Source of the DNA: Deltaproteobacteria bacterium
GTDB lineage: Bacteria; Desulfobacterota; Desulfuromonadia; Desulfuromonadales; Geopsychrobacteraceae
DNA: 64,000 nt
NCBI GenBank assembly: GCA_024280485.1
Contig: JAJRQB010000030.1
Span: 1 to 64,000, forward strand
Direction of reading: 5' to 3'
Position numbers and translations under genes: made by a program. Shown here one piece after another: positions 1 through 11,000 of this stretch (the first letter of the stretch is position 1; each line of letters starts with the position of its first letter). Below the pieces are notes generated by a model. The model had not been told where the DNA came from. It saw nothing but the letters and a program-made list of their open reading frames with translations, and made no database searches.

Positions 1-27
1 ATTCGTGAGTGAGCCGATGCCATAGTG

Positions 28-921
28 TCAGATCCTCTCGATGTTCTTGGTGCCAAACAGGCCGTAGGGTTTGATCATGAGGATAATCACCAGGGCGTAA
101 AAAGGGGCGATGTCGTACATGTTGCCCAGGTGTAACCATTGGCTGTCGAAAAATTCAGCCAGATTCTCCAGTACGCCGATGATCAGGCCGCCGACAATTG
201 CGCCGATGATCGAATCGAGGCCGCCGAGGATGACCACCGGAAAGACCTTGATGCCGAAAAATGACAGGGACGAGGAGACACCGTTGACCATGCCGATCAC
301 CACCCCGGCCATGGCCGAAACCACCGCCGAGATCGCCCAGGATGCGGCAAAAACCTTCTTGACCGAAATCCCCAGGCTCTGGGCGACCTGCTGATCAAAA
401 GCGGTCGCGCGCATCGCCAGGCCCATTTTCGAATGTTTGAAGAAGAAGTAGAAACCGAACATGATCACGACCGAAATGACCAGACTCATGACGTAGGCGG
501 TCTGCACCTGTAGCCCGAGGATATTGACCGATTCGGTCTCGAAGATCTGTGGATAGGCCTTGGTGTAGCCGCCGAACATCCAACTCATCAACGCCTGGAA
601 AAACATCGATAAGCCGATGGTGACCATCAGCACCGAGATAATCGGTTCGCCGATCAGCGGCCTTAGCACCACCACTTGAAGCAGGATGCCGAACGCCACC
701 ATGAAGACGAGAGTGAGCGGAAAGCCGACATAGAAGGGTAGCTCGAACTTGACCAGCATGGCCCAGCAGGTCCAGGCGCCGATCAGCAGGAATTCACCCT
801 GGGCGAAGTTGACGACCTGGGTCGACTTGTAGATCAGCACGAAGCACATGGCGACCACCCCGTAGAGGGTGCCGACGATCAGGCCGTTGACGACCAGTTG
901 GGACAGTAGTTCATAATTCAT
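28..921 (-). CDS. livH: branched-chain amino acid-type ABC transporter permease (LivH family)
   Basis: 297 aa, multi-TM, LivH-like sequence (NGLIVGTLYGVVAMCFVLIYKSTQVVNFAQGEF; GGLDSIIGAIVGG). Confidence 0.93.
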   Translation of the reverse strand: MNYELLSQLVVNGLIVGTLYGVVAMCFVLIYKSTQVVNFAQGEFLLIGAWTCWAMLVKFELPFYVGFPLTLVFMVAFGILLQVVVLRPLIGEPIISVLMVTIGLSMFFQALMSWMFGGYTKAYPQIFETESVNILGLQVQTAYVMSLVISVVIMFGFYFFFKHSKMGLAMRATAFDQQVAQSLGISVKKVFAASWAISAVVSAMAGVVIGMVNGVSSSLSFFGIKVFPVVILGGLDSIIGAIVGGLIIGVLENLAEFFDSQWLHLGNMYDIAPFYALVIILMIKPYGLFGTKNIERI

Positions 922-2840
922 ACAACAGCTCCTTTGTCCTGAAGATCAACGATTCGAACATCGGTCTGTACTCTGGATGTGTTGCCATCCTGGAAGGTGA
1001 TGATGGTATCGATGTGCACGCTTTTTTGCTCAGAGTAGATGGTGTCGATGATATCGGCGTACTTCTCTTTGATGACCCCGCGGCGCACCTTGCGCGTTCG
1101 GGTCAATTCGCCATCGTCGGCGTCGAGTTGTTTATAGAGCAGCAGAAATTTACGGATGCGCTGTGCTTCTGGCAGGCTGAGATTGACCTGTTCAATTTCG
1201 GATTGAATAAGCGCGTAAATTTCCGGCTGGGCTGAGAGATTGATGTAGTTGGTAAAGGCAAGACCGCGTTGCTCGGCCCATTTGGCGACGATCTCGTAAC
1301 GGATACAGAGGATCGCCGCCAGGTAGGGACGTTTGTCCCCCTGGATAACCGCTTCGGCGATAAAGGGGGAGAATTTTAGTTTATTCTCGATGAACTGGGG
1401 TGAGAAACGTGAGCCGGTTGAAGTTTCAGACAGATCGGAGATGCGGTCGATAACCACCAGATGACCGTTCTCTTTTTTGAAGTAACCGGCATCACCGGTG
1501 AGCATCCAGCCATCAGTGAGCGCTTCTGCGGTTGCCTGTTCGTTATTGTAATAGCCGAGGAACATTCCTTTTGACTTGGCGACGACTTGACCAACGCCAT
1601 TGTTGTCGGGGTTGTCGATGCGCACTTCGGCGTTGTCGAAGGGAATACCGACGCTGTCGAAATCGACATCGTCGGATTTATGGATGGTGTAGGCCCCACC
1701 CATTTCAGTTTGGCCGTAGAGCTGCCGTAGCGGCACGCCCATAGCGAGGAAAAACTTGAAGGTGTCTGGCCCCAGAGCGGCACCACCGGTTGCGGCTGAG
1801 CGCAGAAAGGTGAAGCCGAGGCGATCCTTGAGCGCCCGAAAAAGCAGCCAAGAGGCTAGTTTCGATTGTCCCTTGTCCTGTATCGCCGCTTTCTCGGCCA
1901 GAGCCATGCCGATCTTGAACATCTTCTGCTTGAAGCGGGTGGCATCCATCATCTTCGCTTTGACATCGGCCGCGACCCCCTCCCAGACTCTTGGTGCCAG
2001 CAGCACGAAGTTGGGACCGATCTCGCGCAGATCTTCCATCATCGTCTCTTGTTCTTCGACAAAATTGACGATTTGACGGCTGATCAAGGCCTGTGATACG
2101 GCGTAAACCTGCTCCATGATCCAGGGCAGCGGCAGTACCGAAACGTAATTATCACTCGGATATTTGGGGTCGGCATGCAGGTAGGCGAGGCTGTGCTCCA
2201 ACATCGGGCCGCATTGCAGCATCGCCAGCTTGGGATTGGAGGTGGTCCCCGAGGTCGGGCAGAGAATGGCGACATCGGCCGCCTCGCCGGCGGCCAGCAA
2301 CTGCGCGTAGAGTTGCGGTTGCTCGGCATCCAGCTCTTCGCCAGATTTCATCAGGTCGAGATGGCTGAGCAGGCGCGGGTCGTCATATTTACGCATGCCA
2401 CGCGGATCACAGTAGATAATATGTTCAACGCAGGGGCACTCTTCGGTGATCTCGAGGACCTTGTCGACCTGCTCTTCATCCTCGGCGATGATGATTTTTG
2501 CTCCGGCGTAGTTGATCAGGTAGGCGACCTCTTCGTTGAGCGAGTCCTGATAGATGCCGAATATCATCGCGCGCAGGGCGTGGGAGGCGATTTCACTGGC
2601 GACCCATTCCGGGCGGTTGTCGCCGATGATCCCGACCGAATCCCCTTTACCGATCCCCAGTTTGTGCATCCCCAGGGCAAACTTTTTAACCATTGACTGA
2701 TAGTCGGCCCAGTTATAGGCGTTCCAGATACCAAATTCTTTTTCGCGCATGGCGACCTCGGTCGGCCAATGTTGCGCATTGTAGGCGAGCAGCTTGGGGA
2801 AGGTATCGTATTGGCTTATGTCGGCGTATTCGGCGTTCAT
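918..2840 (-). CDS. AMP-dependent long-chain acyl-CoA synthetase/ligase
   Basis: 640 aa; PTSGTTSNPK AMP-binding motif, LYGQTEMGG, LTGDAGYF; overlaps livH by 4 nt. Confidence 0.92.
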   Translation of the reverse strand: MNAEYADISQYDTFPKLLAYNAQHWPTEVAMREKEFGIWNAYNWADYQSMVKKFALGMHKLGIGKGDSVGIIGDNRPEWVASEIASHALRAMIFGIYQDSLNEEVAYLINYAGAKIIIAEDEEQVDKVLEITEECPCVEHIIYCDPRGMRKYDDPRLLSHLDLMKSGEELDAEQPQLYAQLLAAGEAADVAILCPTSGTTSNPKLAMLQCGPMLEHSLAYLHADPKYPSDNYVSVLPLPWIMEQVYAVSQALISRQIVNFVEEQETMMEDLREIGPNFVLLAPRVWEGVAADVKAKMMDATRFKQKMFKIGMALAEKAAIQDKGQSKLASWLLFRALKDRLGFTFLRSAATGGAALGPDTFKFFLAMGVPLRQLYGQTEMGGAYTIHKSDDVDFDSVGIPFDNAEVRIDNPDNNGVGQVVAKSKGMFLGYYNNEQATAEALTDGWMLTGDAGYFKKENGHLVVIDRISDLSETSTGSRFSPQFIENKLKFSPFIAEAVIQGDKRPYLAAILCIRYEIVAKWAEQRGLAFTNYINLSAQPEIYALIQSEIEQVNLSLPEAQRIRKFLLLYKQLDADDGELTRTRKVRRGVIKEKYADIIDTIYSEQKSVHIDTIITFQDGNTSRVQTDVRIVDLQDKGAVV

Positions 2841-3676
2841 TGGGCCACCTCCCCGCTGGTTTCCGGCTTAGTGGATGGCTCGTCATCCTCCCCCAGGTAG
2901 GCTTTTCTGACCTGCGGGTTGGCCATCACTTCGTCTGGCAGGCCACTCGCGATCTTCTTGCCAAAATCGAGCACCATCACCCGGTGTGAGATATCCATAA
3001 CCACGCCCATATCATGTTCGATCATCACCACCGTCATGCCCCACTCTTCATTGAGATCGATGATGTAGCGCGCCATATCCTCTTTCTCTTCAAGGTTCAT
3101 CCCTGCCATCGGTTCGTCGAGCAGGATCAGATCGGGGCGTAGCGCCACTGCCCGGGCCAGTTCGACCCGTTTGCGCAAGCCGTAGGAGAGAGTGCCGGCG
3201 ATCGATTTGCGGATATGTGCAATCTCGAGGAAGTCGATGATGTCTTCGACCTCGGCACGATGCACAAGCTCTTCCTTGCGTGCTCCGCCGAGCCAGTAGA
3301 GGGAGCCGTTGAGGAAATTATTTTTCAGGAGATGATGGCGACCGACCATGATGTTGTCGAGCACGGTCATGTGGGCGAACAGGGCAAGGTTCTGGAAGGT
3401 GCGGCCGATACCGAGGGTGCAACGGTCATTGGGGCGCAGGCCGATCATCTCCTTCTGCTTGAAGGTGATTGAACCCTTGCTTGGTTGATAGCGTCCAGAG
3501 ATACAGTTGAGCATTGAGGTCTTGCCGGCACCGTTAGGGCCGATTATTGAAAAAAGTTCTCCCTGTTTGACACTGAAGCTGACGTCGGTCAGGGCGTGGA
3601 CCCCGCCGAAAGAGAGTGAGATGTCATTGATCTGAAGCAGAGGGGGTGTTTCAGCCATATAATGAATCCTCCTCAA
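2837..3676 (-). CDS. livG: branched-chain amino acid-type ABC transporter ATP-binding protein (LivG family)
   Basis: Walker A GPNGAGKTS, LSYGLRKRVELARAVALRPDLILLDEPMAGMN; overlaps the acyl-CoA ligase start. Confidence 0.93.
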   Translation of the reverse strand: MRRIHYMAETPPLLQINDISLSFGGVHALTDVSFSVKQGELFSIIGPNGAGKTSMLNCISGRYQPSKGSITFKQKEMIGLRPNDRCTLGIGRTFQNLALFAHMTVLDNIMVGRHHLLKNNFLNGSLYWLGGARKEELVHRAEVEDIIDFLEIAHIRKSIAGTLSYGLRKRVELARAVALRPDLILLDEPMAGMNLEEKEDMARYIIDLNEEWGMTVVMIEHDMGVVMDISHRVMVLDFGKKIASGLPDEVMANPQVRKAYLGEDDEPSTKPETSGEVAQ

Positions 3677-3745
3677 GCGGATTAGTTGCTTTATCGCGGT
3701 TGGTTAGCCCGGCCGACAACGATTTAAAGATGATACGTTGAGGGT

Positions 3746-3761
3746 TGCAAGCAGGATACCA
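3746..3761 (-). promoter_or_regulatory. putative sigma-54 (-24/-12) promoter of the livG operon
   Basis: minus strand TGGTATCCTGCTTGCA matches TGGYAY-N5-TTGCA with exact GG/GC spacing; about 70 nt before the livG start. Confidence 0.6.
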
Positions 3762-3951
3762 AACGGCGTTTTATAAATTCCTAATATGACGTAGCTTTTT
3801 ATCTTGCTGATTTTAATAGCTTTTATCTCTTATCCCCGGATACTGACGGTCCCAAAAGCCTGAGGTTAAATGTCCTTTTTGTTAACAGTGTTACGCTCCA
3901 TTTACAATCTGAGTTTTTTAGAGTTAGTCATGGTCAGGATCTATCCGGTGA

Positions 3952-5808
3952 TTACTGCAGGTGATATTTGTGTAATTTCTTGTAGAGACCGGGCCGCGAG
4001 ATTCCCAGAACATTCGCCGCATTGAGTTTGTTCCCTCCGACCTGCTCAAGAGAGGTCACGATCAGGAGTCGCTCCAGCTCTTCCATAATCTTTTGCAATG
4101 GTTTCTGCCCGATGCTGGCAAGCAGGCTATCCTGCTGATCTGTAGCTATTGCCAGAGCAGGGGTTGTTACGGTTGCGCGGCGGATGTGCAGGGGGAGATC
4201 CTCGGCCTTTATGGTCGTCCCGACAGCCATATTGAATGCGTTTTCAATGGCGTTACGCAGTTCGCGAATGTTCCCGGGGAAGTCATAGCTCTTCAGCATC
4301 TGCCAGGCTTCTTCATCGAGATCTTGAATGGCCAGGTCGAATCCAGCATTAAAATCGTCGATAAGATGCTTGGTGATGAAGTAGATATCGTCGCGGCGTT
4401 CGCGCAGCGGTGGAATCTCCAGGGCAATGACGTTGAGTCGGTAATAGAGATCGGTACGAAAGTTTCCGTCGCGGACTTTTTCATCGAGATTGACGTTCGT
4501 GGCGGCGACAACCCGCACGTCAATCTGCTTGGTAGCGGCACTGCCGAGCGGGGTAACCTCACGCTCCTGAAGGACACGGAGCAGTTTGGCCTGCATGATC
4601 ATCGGCATATCGCTGATTTCATCGAGGAAGATCGTTCCGCCGTCGGCTTGTTCAAACTTACCGATTTGTCCGCCCTTCTTGGCTCCGGTAAAAGCACCTT
4701 CGACATAGCCGAAGAGTTCAGATTCAAGCAGATGCTCCGGGATGGCCGCACAGTTGACGCGTACAAAGGGGCCGTAGCGCCGCTTGCTGGCGGCATGGAT
4801 GGCATGAGCGAAGAGCTCTTTGCCGGTGCCGCTCTCTCCGAGCAGCAAGATGTTTGATGGGCGTTCGGCGATCCGCAGCAGTTTCTCTTTCAGCGCTTTC
4901 ATCGCTTTGCTGTGACCGATAATGCTATTGCAGTCGTATTTAAACTCATGCACGCGGCCCTGTTTGGCTGTCGCGGGCTTGGGGGTGCTGACGTAGGCTT
5001 GAAATTTTTCAGCGAGCCGGGAAACTTCGCGGATATCGCCAAAGAGGACCTTGCCCCAGGCACCGATCATCTCGCCGTCCTTGAACAGTGGATAGCGGCT
5101 GACCACCGTTTGACGGCCGTTCAGCAGGTGTGGTTCTGCAATCTCGGCCTGGCCGGTATCCATCACTAAGGGTAAGCGTGAAGGGCTGGAGTTGGGGTAG
5201 GCTTTGTGGACATGTTTGCCGATCATTTCGTTGGCACTTATCCCCAGAACATCGGCGAAGGGCTGATTGATCATGGTGATGATGCCATCGGTGTTGATCA
5301 GAATCAGGCTGTCCTGGGTGAGGTCCGAACCCGGACCCATGGAGCAGAGCAGGTCGGGCATTTCAATACAGGGAGTGTCAAGCTGTTCGGTGCGCATCAG
5401 GCTGAAGATCCCGCCAGCAGCCTGGTGACCCTTGTCGAGCGGAGCATAATCGCAGTAATGCTTAATCCCGTCGAGCCAGACCGGCTGAGCCTTGAAGCAG
5501 AACCCCTGGACAATAAACGTGTGCAGAAAGCCGAGCTTGATGACCTGTCCCAGGCGCTGGCCGATGATCTCTTCAGGGCGCTTGCCGATCAGGCAGAAAC
5601 TTTCTTCATTTGAGGTGGCGATCCTTTGTTCGTGATCAAGAACCACCAGCCAGCTTTCCTGCGAGACTTCATAGCCACCGAGGTTAAAGCCTGCATCTTT
5701 GGCTTGTTGAGCAAATCCCATCATTTTCTCCCCGTTACCGGCCCTGCCTGCGCAAGAAAAGACCGTCCGCGAAACAAAAATAATACAGTGTTTTAAAATA
5801 TTATGCAA
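3952..5808 (-). CDS. sigma-54-dependent transcriptional activator with PAS domains and Fis-type HTH
   Basis: 618 aa; GESGTGKELFAHAIH, ESELFGYVEGAFTGAKKGG (GAFTGA), C-terminal NAANVLGISRPGLYKKL. Confidence 0.95.
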   Translation of the reverse strand: MHNILKHCIIFVSRTVFSCAGRAGNGEKMMGFAQQAKDAGFNLGGYEVSQESWLVVLDHEQRIATSNEESFCLIGKRPEEIIGQRLGQVIKLGFLHTFIVQGFCFKAQPVWLDGIKHYCDYAPLDKGHQAAGGIFSLMRTEQLDTPCIEMPDLLCSMGPGSDLTQDSLILINTDGIITMINQPFADVLGISANEMIGKHVHKAYPNSSPSRLPLVMDTGQAEIAEPHLLNGRQTVVSRYPLFKDGEMIGAWGKVLFGDIREVSRLAEKFQAYVSTPKPATAKQGRVHEFKYDCNSIIGHSKAMKALKEKLLRIAERPSNILLLGESGTGKELFAHAIHAASKRRYGPFVRVNCAAIPEHLLESELFGYVEGAFTGAKKGGQIGKFEQADGGTIFLDEISDMPMIMQAKLLRVLQEREVTPLGSAATKQIDVRVVAATNVNLDEKVRDGNFRTDLYYRLNVIALEIPPLRERRDDIYFITKHLIDDFNAGFDLAIQDLDEEAWQMLKSYDFPGNIRELRNAIENAFNMAVGTTIKAEDLPLHIRRATVTTPALAIATDQQDSLLASIGQKPLQKIMEELERLLIVTSLEQVGGNKLNAANVLGISRPGLYKKLHKYHLQ

Positions 5809-6056
5809 AGTCTATTGTTTGATCTGGCAGGACTGCGGTACTTAACGACTGTCACCAATCGCGAATCCGGGTGAGATGGCCTCTGACTGCGCTATAAATA
5901 AGAAATTGCAAATGTTTTTTGTGGCACGACAGAATCAGGTGTAAACAAAGGTAGACATAGTGATGTCAGGGCGACTGGCAGGGCGCCCGGCCTGACTGGC
6001 AGGGAAACCACCGTAAAGTCGGGCTTGTAGCCGCTGGCTGCGACAATTGCAAGCCG

Positions 6057-6072
6057 TGGCATGGGGTTTGCT
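6057..6072 (+). promoter_or_regulatory. putative sigma-54 promoter of the KAS III / icmF unit
   Basis: TGGCATGGGGTTTGCT, matches TGGCAY-N5-TTGCW with exact spacing. Confidence 0.6.
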
Positions 6073-6283
6073 AAAACAACGTTATTGCTATCTGTGCGCC
6101 ATTTGAAGTAGAACCGGACATGAAGAACGGTGCTTTAGAGTTTTCGCACGGTTGCTGTCTGGCGACCAGAGTGCCTAAGTGGCAGAGGGCCACATGGGTA
6201 TTTGATTCTGGTGATAGATATCGTGAACAAAGGTTCGTTCGGCGGGTGTTTTTGGTGTCTGTCGGACAGAAAAGGAATTATAA

Positions 6284-7435
6284 ATGCAAAAGCTTCTGGC
6301 AGAGGTTCCCGTTGTGATCAGCGGAACCGGCCTGTTCACACCCCCCCACAAGATTTCCAACGATGAACTGGTTCAGGCTCATAATGCTTACGCGGATAAA
6401 TTCAACCTCGAAAATGCCGAGGCGATCGAGCGCGGCGAGCAGACCGCGATCCAGCATTCGAGTGCCGAGTTCATTGAGAAGGCGTCCGGGATATCGCAGC
6501 GCTACGCCATGTTCAAGGAAGGTATCCTGGATGTTGAGCGAATGATGCCGGTCGTCCCGCGTCGTGCACCGGAGGAGCTTTCGATCAGTGCAGAAATGGC
6601 CGTTGCGGCAGCGACAGAAGCTTTGGAGCGTGCCGAAAAACAGCCGGGCGAGATCGACCTGGTGATTTGTGGTGCCTCTACATCGGAGCGACCCTGGCCA
6701 GCGGTGGCGATTGAAATTCAGCAGGCTCTCGGTTGTAAGGGCTATGCTTTTGATATGTCGGTTGCCTGCTCTACGGCGACCTTCGCTATCTCGTCCGCAA
6801 TAGATGCTCTCCTGTGTGGTTCGGCGACCTGTGCACTGGTGGTCAGCCCCGAATTTTTCACCCCGCAACTCAATTTTCGTGATCGGGACAGCCATTTTAT
6901 CTTTGGTGATGTTGCGACCGCAGTCGTTCTCGAAAGGGAAGAAACCGCGTCCGGCAAACAACTGTTCCGCGTGCTGGATCGCAAATTGACGACCAGTTTC
7001 TCCAATAATATCCGAACCGACCTCAGTTATCTCACCCGTGCTGAACCTGATCTTAGTCTGGAACGCTTCTTTGAGCCGGATCAATGGTTCGTACAGCAGG
7101 GCCGCAAGGTGTTCAAGGAATTGCTGCCACTGACCATTGACCTGATCAAGCAACAGCTGGAGGATTGTGCCACCGACGCAGCTGATCTCCGGCGGGTCTG
7201 GCTGCATCAGGCCAATATCAACATGAACCAATTTGCTGCCCAGAAACTGCTGGGTCGCGACATTGAAGCAGGGCGTACTCCGAATGTTCTGGGAGAGTAT
7301 GGCAATACCGTATCAGCAGGTGCCATAGTCGCATTTCACAAGTTCCATGAGGATATGTCTGCCGGGGACAAGGGGATCATCTGCTCCTTTGGAGCAGGCT
7401 ACTCGGTCGGCAGTCTCATGTTGGAAAAAGTCTGA
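6284..7435 (+). CDS. beta-ketoacyl-ACP synthase III (FabH-like)
   Basis: 383 aa; VACSTATF catalytic Cys, WLHQANINM His, EYGNTVSAG Asn. Confidence 0.88.
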   Translation: MQKLLAEVPVVISGTGLFTPPHKISNDELVQAHNAYADKFNLENAEAIERGEQTAIQHSSAEFIEKASGISQRYAMFKEGILDVERMMPVVPRRAPEELSISAEMAVAAATEALERAEKQPGEIDLVICGASTSERPWPAVAIEIQQALGCKGYAFDMSVACSTATFAISSAIDALLCGSATCALVVSPEFFTPQLNFRDRDSHFIFGDVATAVVLEREETASGKQLFRVLDRKLTTSFSNNIRTDLSYLTRAEPDLSLERFFEPDQWFVQQGRKVFKELLPLTIDLIKQQLEDCATDAADLRRVWLHQANINMNQFAAQKLLGRDIEAGRTPNVLGEYGNTVSAGAIVAFHKFHEDMSAGDKGIICSFGAGYSVGSLMLEKV

Positions 7436-7558
7436 TCTTCCGCCAAACCCTTCTCCCACAGAGGGAGGAAGTTGTCCCTGTAAATTGCGCAGATGGGTAA
7501 GCAACAGGTTGCTCTTGTCGTTTGCGAAAACCGTACATAACCGTCTTGTCAGAAGGAG

Positions 7559-10500
7559 TTGCTGCGAATGAAAGTTGATGTCTACCAGCCCCAACATCCG
7601 ATCCGTTTTGTGACCGCTACCAGCCTTTATGATGGTCACGATGTTTCGATCAATATTATGCGACGGATTATTCAGGATTCAGGGGCCGAAGTGGTGCACC
7701 TCGGGCATAATCGTTCGGTTCACGAGGTGGTCGCTGCCGCGATTCAGGAGGATGTTCAGGGGATCGCCATCAGCTCCTATCAGGGCGGGCATCTTGAGTA
7801 TTTCAAGTTCATGCATGATCTTCTGCAGGAGCAGGGCGCAGGACACGTGCGGATTTTCGGTGGCGGCGGTGGCGTCATCCTGCCGGATGAAATCAAGGAG
7901 CTTGAGGCCTACGGTATCTGTAAAATATTCTCGCCCGAAGATGGTCGGCGCATGGGACTGCAGGGGATGATTAATTACAAGCTGGAGCAGTGCGACTTTG
8001 AACCGCCACACCAGCTTGCTCGTGATCTGGAGCTGTTGCCGCAGAGCGATCATCAGGCCGTGGCAAGGCTGATCACCGCCGCCGAGCAGTTGGTCAGAGA
8101 GCCGGATGAGCAGCTGCAGGCGACGCAGCAGCAGGTTCGTGAGCTGGGCGATTCAGTGCCGGTGCTCGGTATTACCGGCACCGGCGGCGCTGGCAAGAGT
8201 TCACTGACTGATGAACTGGTACGCCGTTTCCTGCGTGACTTCAAAGAGAAGACGGTGGCGATTCTTTCGGTCGACCCGACCCGCAGGCGCACCGGCGGCG
8301 CGCTGCTTGGTGATCGAATCCGCATGAATTCTATCGATACCCCCAGGGTTTTCATGCGCTCGCTGGCGACCCGCGACTCGCGCAGTGAACTTTCTGCGGC
8401 GATCCGCGAAGCGCTCGATGTTCTCAAGGCGGCTGCTTTTGATCTGATTATCGTTGAAACCAGCGGTATCGGTCAGGGGGATGCCGGCATCGTCGAAGTC
8501 TGCGATCAGTCCCTCTACGTGATGACCAGCGAGTTTGGTGCGCCGACCCAGTTGGAGAAGATCGACATGCTCGACTTCGCCGATCTGATTGCGCTGAACA
8601 AGATCGAGAAGCGCGGTGCCGAAGACGCCCTGCGTAACGTGCGCAAACAGTACCGACGCAACCATAAATTATTTGATGCCGCGGATGAAGACTTGCCGGT
8701 CTACGGGACCATTGCCAGTCAGTTCAATGATGTCGGTGTCAGTCGGCTCTACCGGGCCTTGATCGACAAGCTGAATGCTAAATGCAGCCTCGGCTGGCAA
8801 TCGCAACTGGAAGTCGGTGAAGGGCAGAGCACCGCTCAATTAATTATCCCGCCTGAGCAGATCAGTTATCTGTCGGAAATCGTCCATATCGCTAAAGCGT
8901 ACCGTAAGCAGGTTGCCGAACAGATGCAGATCGGGCGGCAAATCTTTCAACTGAGTGGCGCGCGCGAGCTGTTGGCCGAAAAATGCGGTTGCCAGGTTGC
9001 CGACCTCGATACCCTGCTTGCTCAGGCTGAAGGGAGTCTGAGTGAGGAGAACCGTAAGCTGTTGCAGCAGTGGCCTGAGCTGAAAAAAGCTTATCGTGAA
9101 GAGGTAATGATCACCAAGGTACGGGGTAAAGAGATTCGCACCGAACTGACCACGACAACTCTCTCCGGGACGAGTATCCCCAAGGTTTGTTTACCCGATT
9201 TTGCCGATTACGGTGAGATTATCCGTTGGTGCATGAAAGAGAACGCCCCCGGCTTCTTCCCTTATACCGCCGGTCTCTTCCCCTTCAAGCGGACCGCCGA
9301 AGATCCCAAACGTCAGTTCGCTGGTGAAGGGACCCCGGAGCGCACCAATCGCCGCTTCCATTACCTGACCAAGGATGATGACGCCAAGCGCCTTTCGACC
9401 GCTTTTGATAGTGTCACTCTCTACGGGGAAGATCCCGACGAGCGACCCGATATCTACGGCAAGGTCGGCATGTCCGGGGTTTCGATCTGTACCCAGAACG
9501 ACATGGACAAGTTGTTTGCCGGGTTCGATCTCTGTGATCCGATGACCAGCGTTTCGCTGACGATTAATGGTCCGGCACCGATGCTGCTGGCAATGTTCAT
9601 GAACACCGCGATTCGCCAACAGGTGCAGAAATTTCAGGACGAAAGCGGACGCGAACCCTCCGTTGATGAGCGCGCCGAGATTCAGAGCTGTACCTTGCAG
9701 ACCGTGCGTGGCACAGTCCAGGCCGATATTCTCAAGGAGGATCAGGGCCAGAACACCTGCATCTTTACCACTGAGTTCGCGCTACGCATGATGGGTGATA
9801 TTCAGCAGTATTTCATCGATCAAAAGGTGCGCAACTACTACTCGGTCTCGATCAGCGGCTACCACATTGCCGAGGCGGGTGCCAACCCGATCAGCCAGCT
9901 CGCCTTTACCCTCTCTAACGGCTTCACCTTTGTCGAGTACTACCTGTCACGCGGCATGCATATCGACGATTTTGCCGGCAACCTGTCGTTCTTCTTCAGT
10001 AACGGCCTCGATCCGGAATACACGGTGATCGGGCGGGTGGCGCGGCGGATATGGTCGGTGGTGATGCGCGACAAGTACGGCGCCAACAAGAAGAGCCAGA
10101 TGCTCAAGTATCACATTCAGACCTCGGGTCGTTCGCTGCATGCCCAGGAGATGAACTTCAACGATATCCGTACCACTCTGCAGGCGTTGATGGCGATTTA
10201 TGATAATTGCAATTCGCTGCACACCAACGCCTACGACGAAGCGATTACCACTCCAACCGAGGAATCGGTGCGGCGGGCGATGGCGATCCAGATGATTATT
10301 AACAAGGAGCTGGGACTGGCCAAGAATGAGAATCCGCTACAGGGGTCCTTTATCACCGAAGAGTTGACCGATCTGGTCGAAGAGGCGGTGCTGGAGCAGT
10401 TTGAGCAGATCAGTCAGCGTGGCGGCGTACTCGGCGCGATGGATACTTTGTACCAGCGGACCAAAATTCAGGAAGAGTCGATGCTCTACGAACACCAGAA

Positions 10501-10813
10501 GCATACCGGTGAGCTGCCGATCGTTGGCGTCAACACCTACCTGAACCCGAAAGCCGAGGGGGAAGGGTACGAGATCCCCGGGGAGCTGGCGCGTTCGACC
10601 GAAGAAGAGAAGCTTCATCAGATCACCAACCTGCGCGCTTTTCAGGCGGAGCATGCGGAAGCTAGGCCCGAGGCACTCAGACGGCTACAGCAGGCTGCGG
10701 AGACTGGGGGTAATATTTTTGCTGAGCTGATGGAGGCAGTTAAGGTTGCATCCTTGGGACAGATCAGTGCGGCGTTGTATGAAGTCGGTGGACAATACCG
10801 CCGCAACATGTAA
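7559..10813 (+). CDS. icmF: fused isobutyryl-CoA mutase (B12-binding + MeaB-type G protein + mutase)
   Basis: 1084 aa; N-terminal B12-binding DGHD...[16 protein letters not shown]-loop, [23 protein letters not shown] mutase core. Confidence 0.92.
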   Translation: MLRMKVDVYQPQHPIRFVTATSLYDGHDVSINIMRRIIQDSGAEVVHLGHNRSVHEVVAAAIQEDVQGIAISSYQGGHLEYFKFMHDLLQEQGAGHVRIFGGGGGVILPDEIKELEAYGICKIFSPEDGRRMGLQGMINYKLEQCDFEPPHQLARDLELLPQSDHQAVARLITAAEQLVREPDEQLQATQQQVRELGDSVPVLGITGTGGAGKSSLTDELVRRFLRDFKEKTVAILSVDPTRRRTGGALLGDRIRMNSIDTPRVFMRSLATRDSRSELSAAIREALDVLKAAAFDLIIVETSGIGQGDAGIVEVCDQSLYVMTSEFGAPTQLEKIDMLDFADLIALNKIEKRGAEDALRNVRKQYRRNHKLFDAADEDLPVYGTIASQFNDVGVSRLYRALIDKLNAKCSLGWQSQLEVGEGQSTAQLIIPPEQISYLSEIVHIAKAYRKQVAEQMQIGRQIFQLSGARELLAEKCGCQVADLDTLLAQAEGSLSEENRKLLQQWPELKKAYREEVMITKVRGKEIRTELTTTTLSGTSIPKVCLPDFADYGEIIRWCMKENAPGFFPYTAGLFPFKRTAEDPKRQFAGEGTPERTNRRFHYLTKDDDAKRLSTAFDSVTLYGEDPDERPDIYGKVGMSGVSICTQNDMDKLFAGFDLCDPMTSVSLTINGPAPMLLAMFMNTAIRQQVQKFQDESGREPSVDERAEIQSCTLQTVRGTVQADILKEDQGQNTCIFTTEFALRMMGDIQQYFIDQKVRNYYSVSISGYHIAEAGANPISQLAFTLSNGFTFVEYYLSRGMHIDDFAGNLSFFFSNGLDPEYTVIGRVARRIWSVVMRDKYGANKKSQMLKYHIQTSGRSLHAQEMNFNDIRTTLQALMAIYDNCNSLHTNAYDEAITTPTEESVRRAMAIQMIINKELGLAKNENPLQGSFITEELTDLVEEAVLEQFEQISQRGGVLGAMDTLYQRTKIQEESMLYEHQKHTGELPIVGVNTYLNPKAEGEGYEIPGELARSTEEEKLHQITNLRAFQAEHAEARPEALRRLQQAAETGGNIFAELMEAVKVASLGQISAALYEVGGQYRRNM

Positions 10814-10815
10814 AA

Positions 10816-10938
10816 AAGGCGAATGAAAAGCACCCCCCTGCGTTGTTACCCTTGGCCGCATCACTGCGACATAGCTTGCGCTATGCCTCGCTCTTTAGCC
10901 TGCAGGCGCCTAGCAGCCGGGCACTTTTGATTCGCCTT
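10816..10938. repeat. MITE/palindromic intergenic repeat-like element with imperfect terminal inverted repeats
   Basis: ends AAGGCGAATgAAAAGcaC / GCACTTTTgATTCGCCTT; internal CATAGCTTGCGCTATG palindrome. Confidence 0.5.
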
Positions 10939-11000
10939 ACGGGAAAGGGACGATTTGCAAGTCACCATGATTTTGAAGGTCTCTTTATCTGACTAAACAA

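Noticed and set aside
110-394. ORFs antisense to livH, fadD-like, livG and the sigma-54 activator
   Set aside because: Low-complexity or Arg/Pro/Ser-rich shadow frames of strongly supported genes, without recognisable domains
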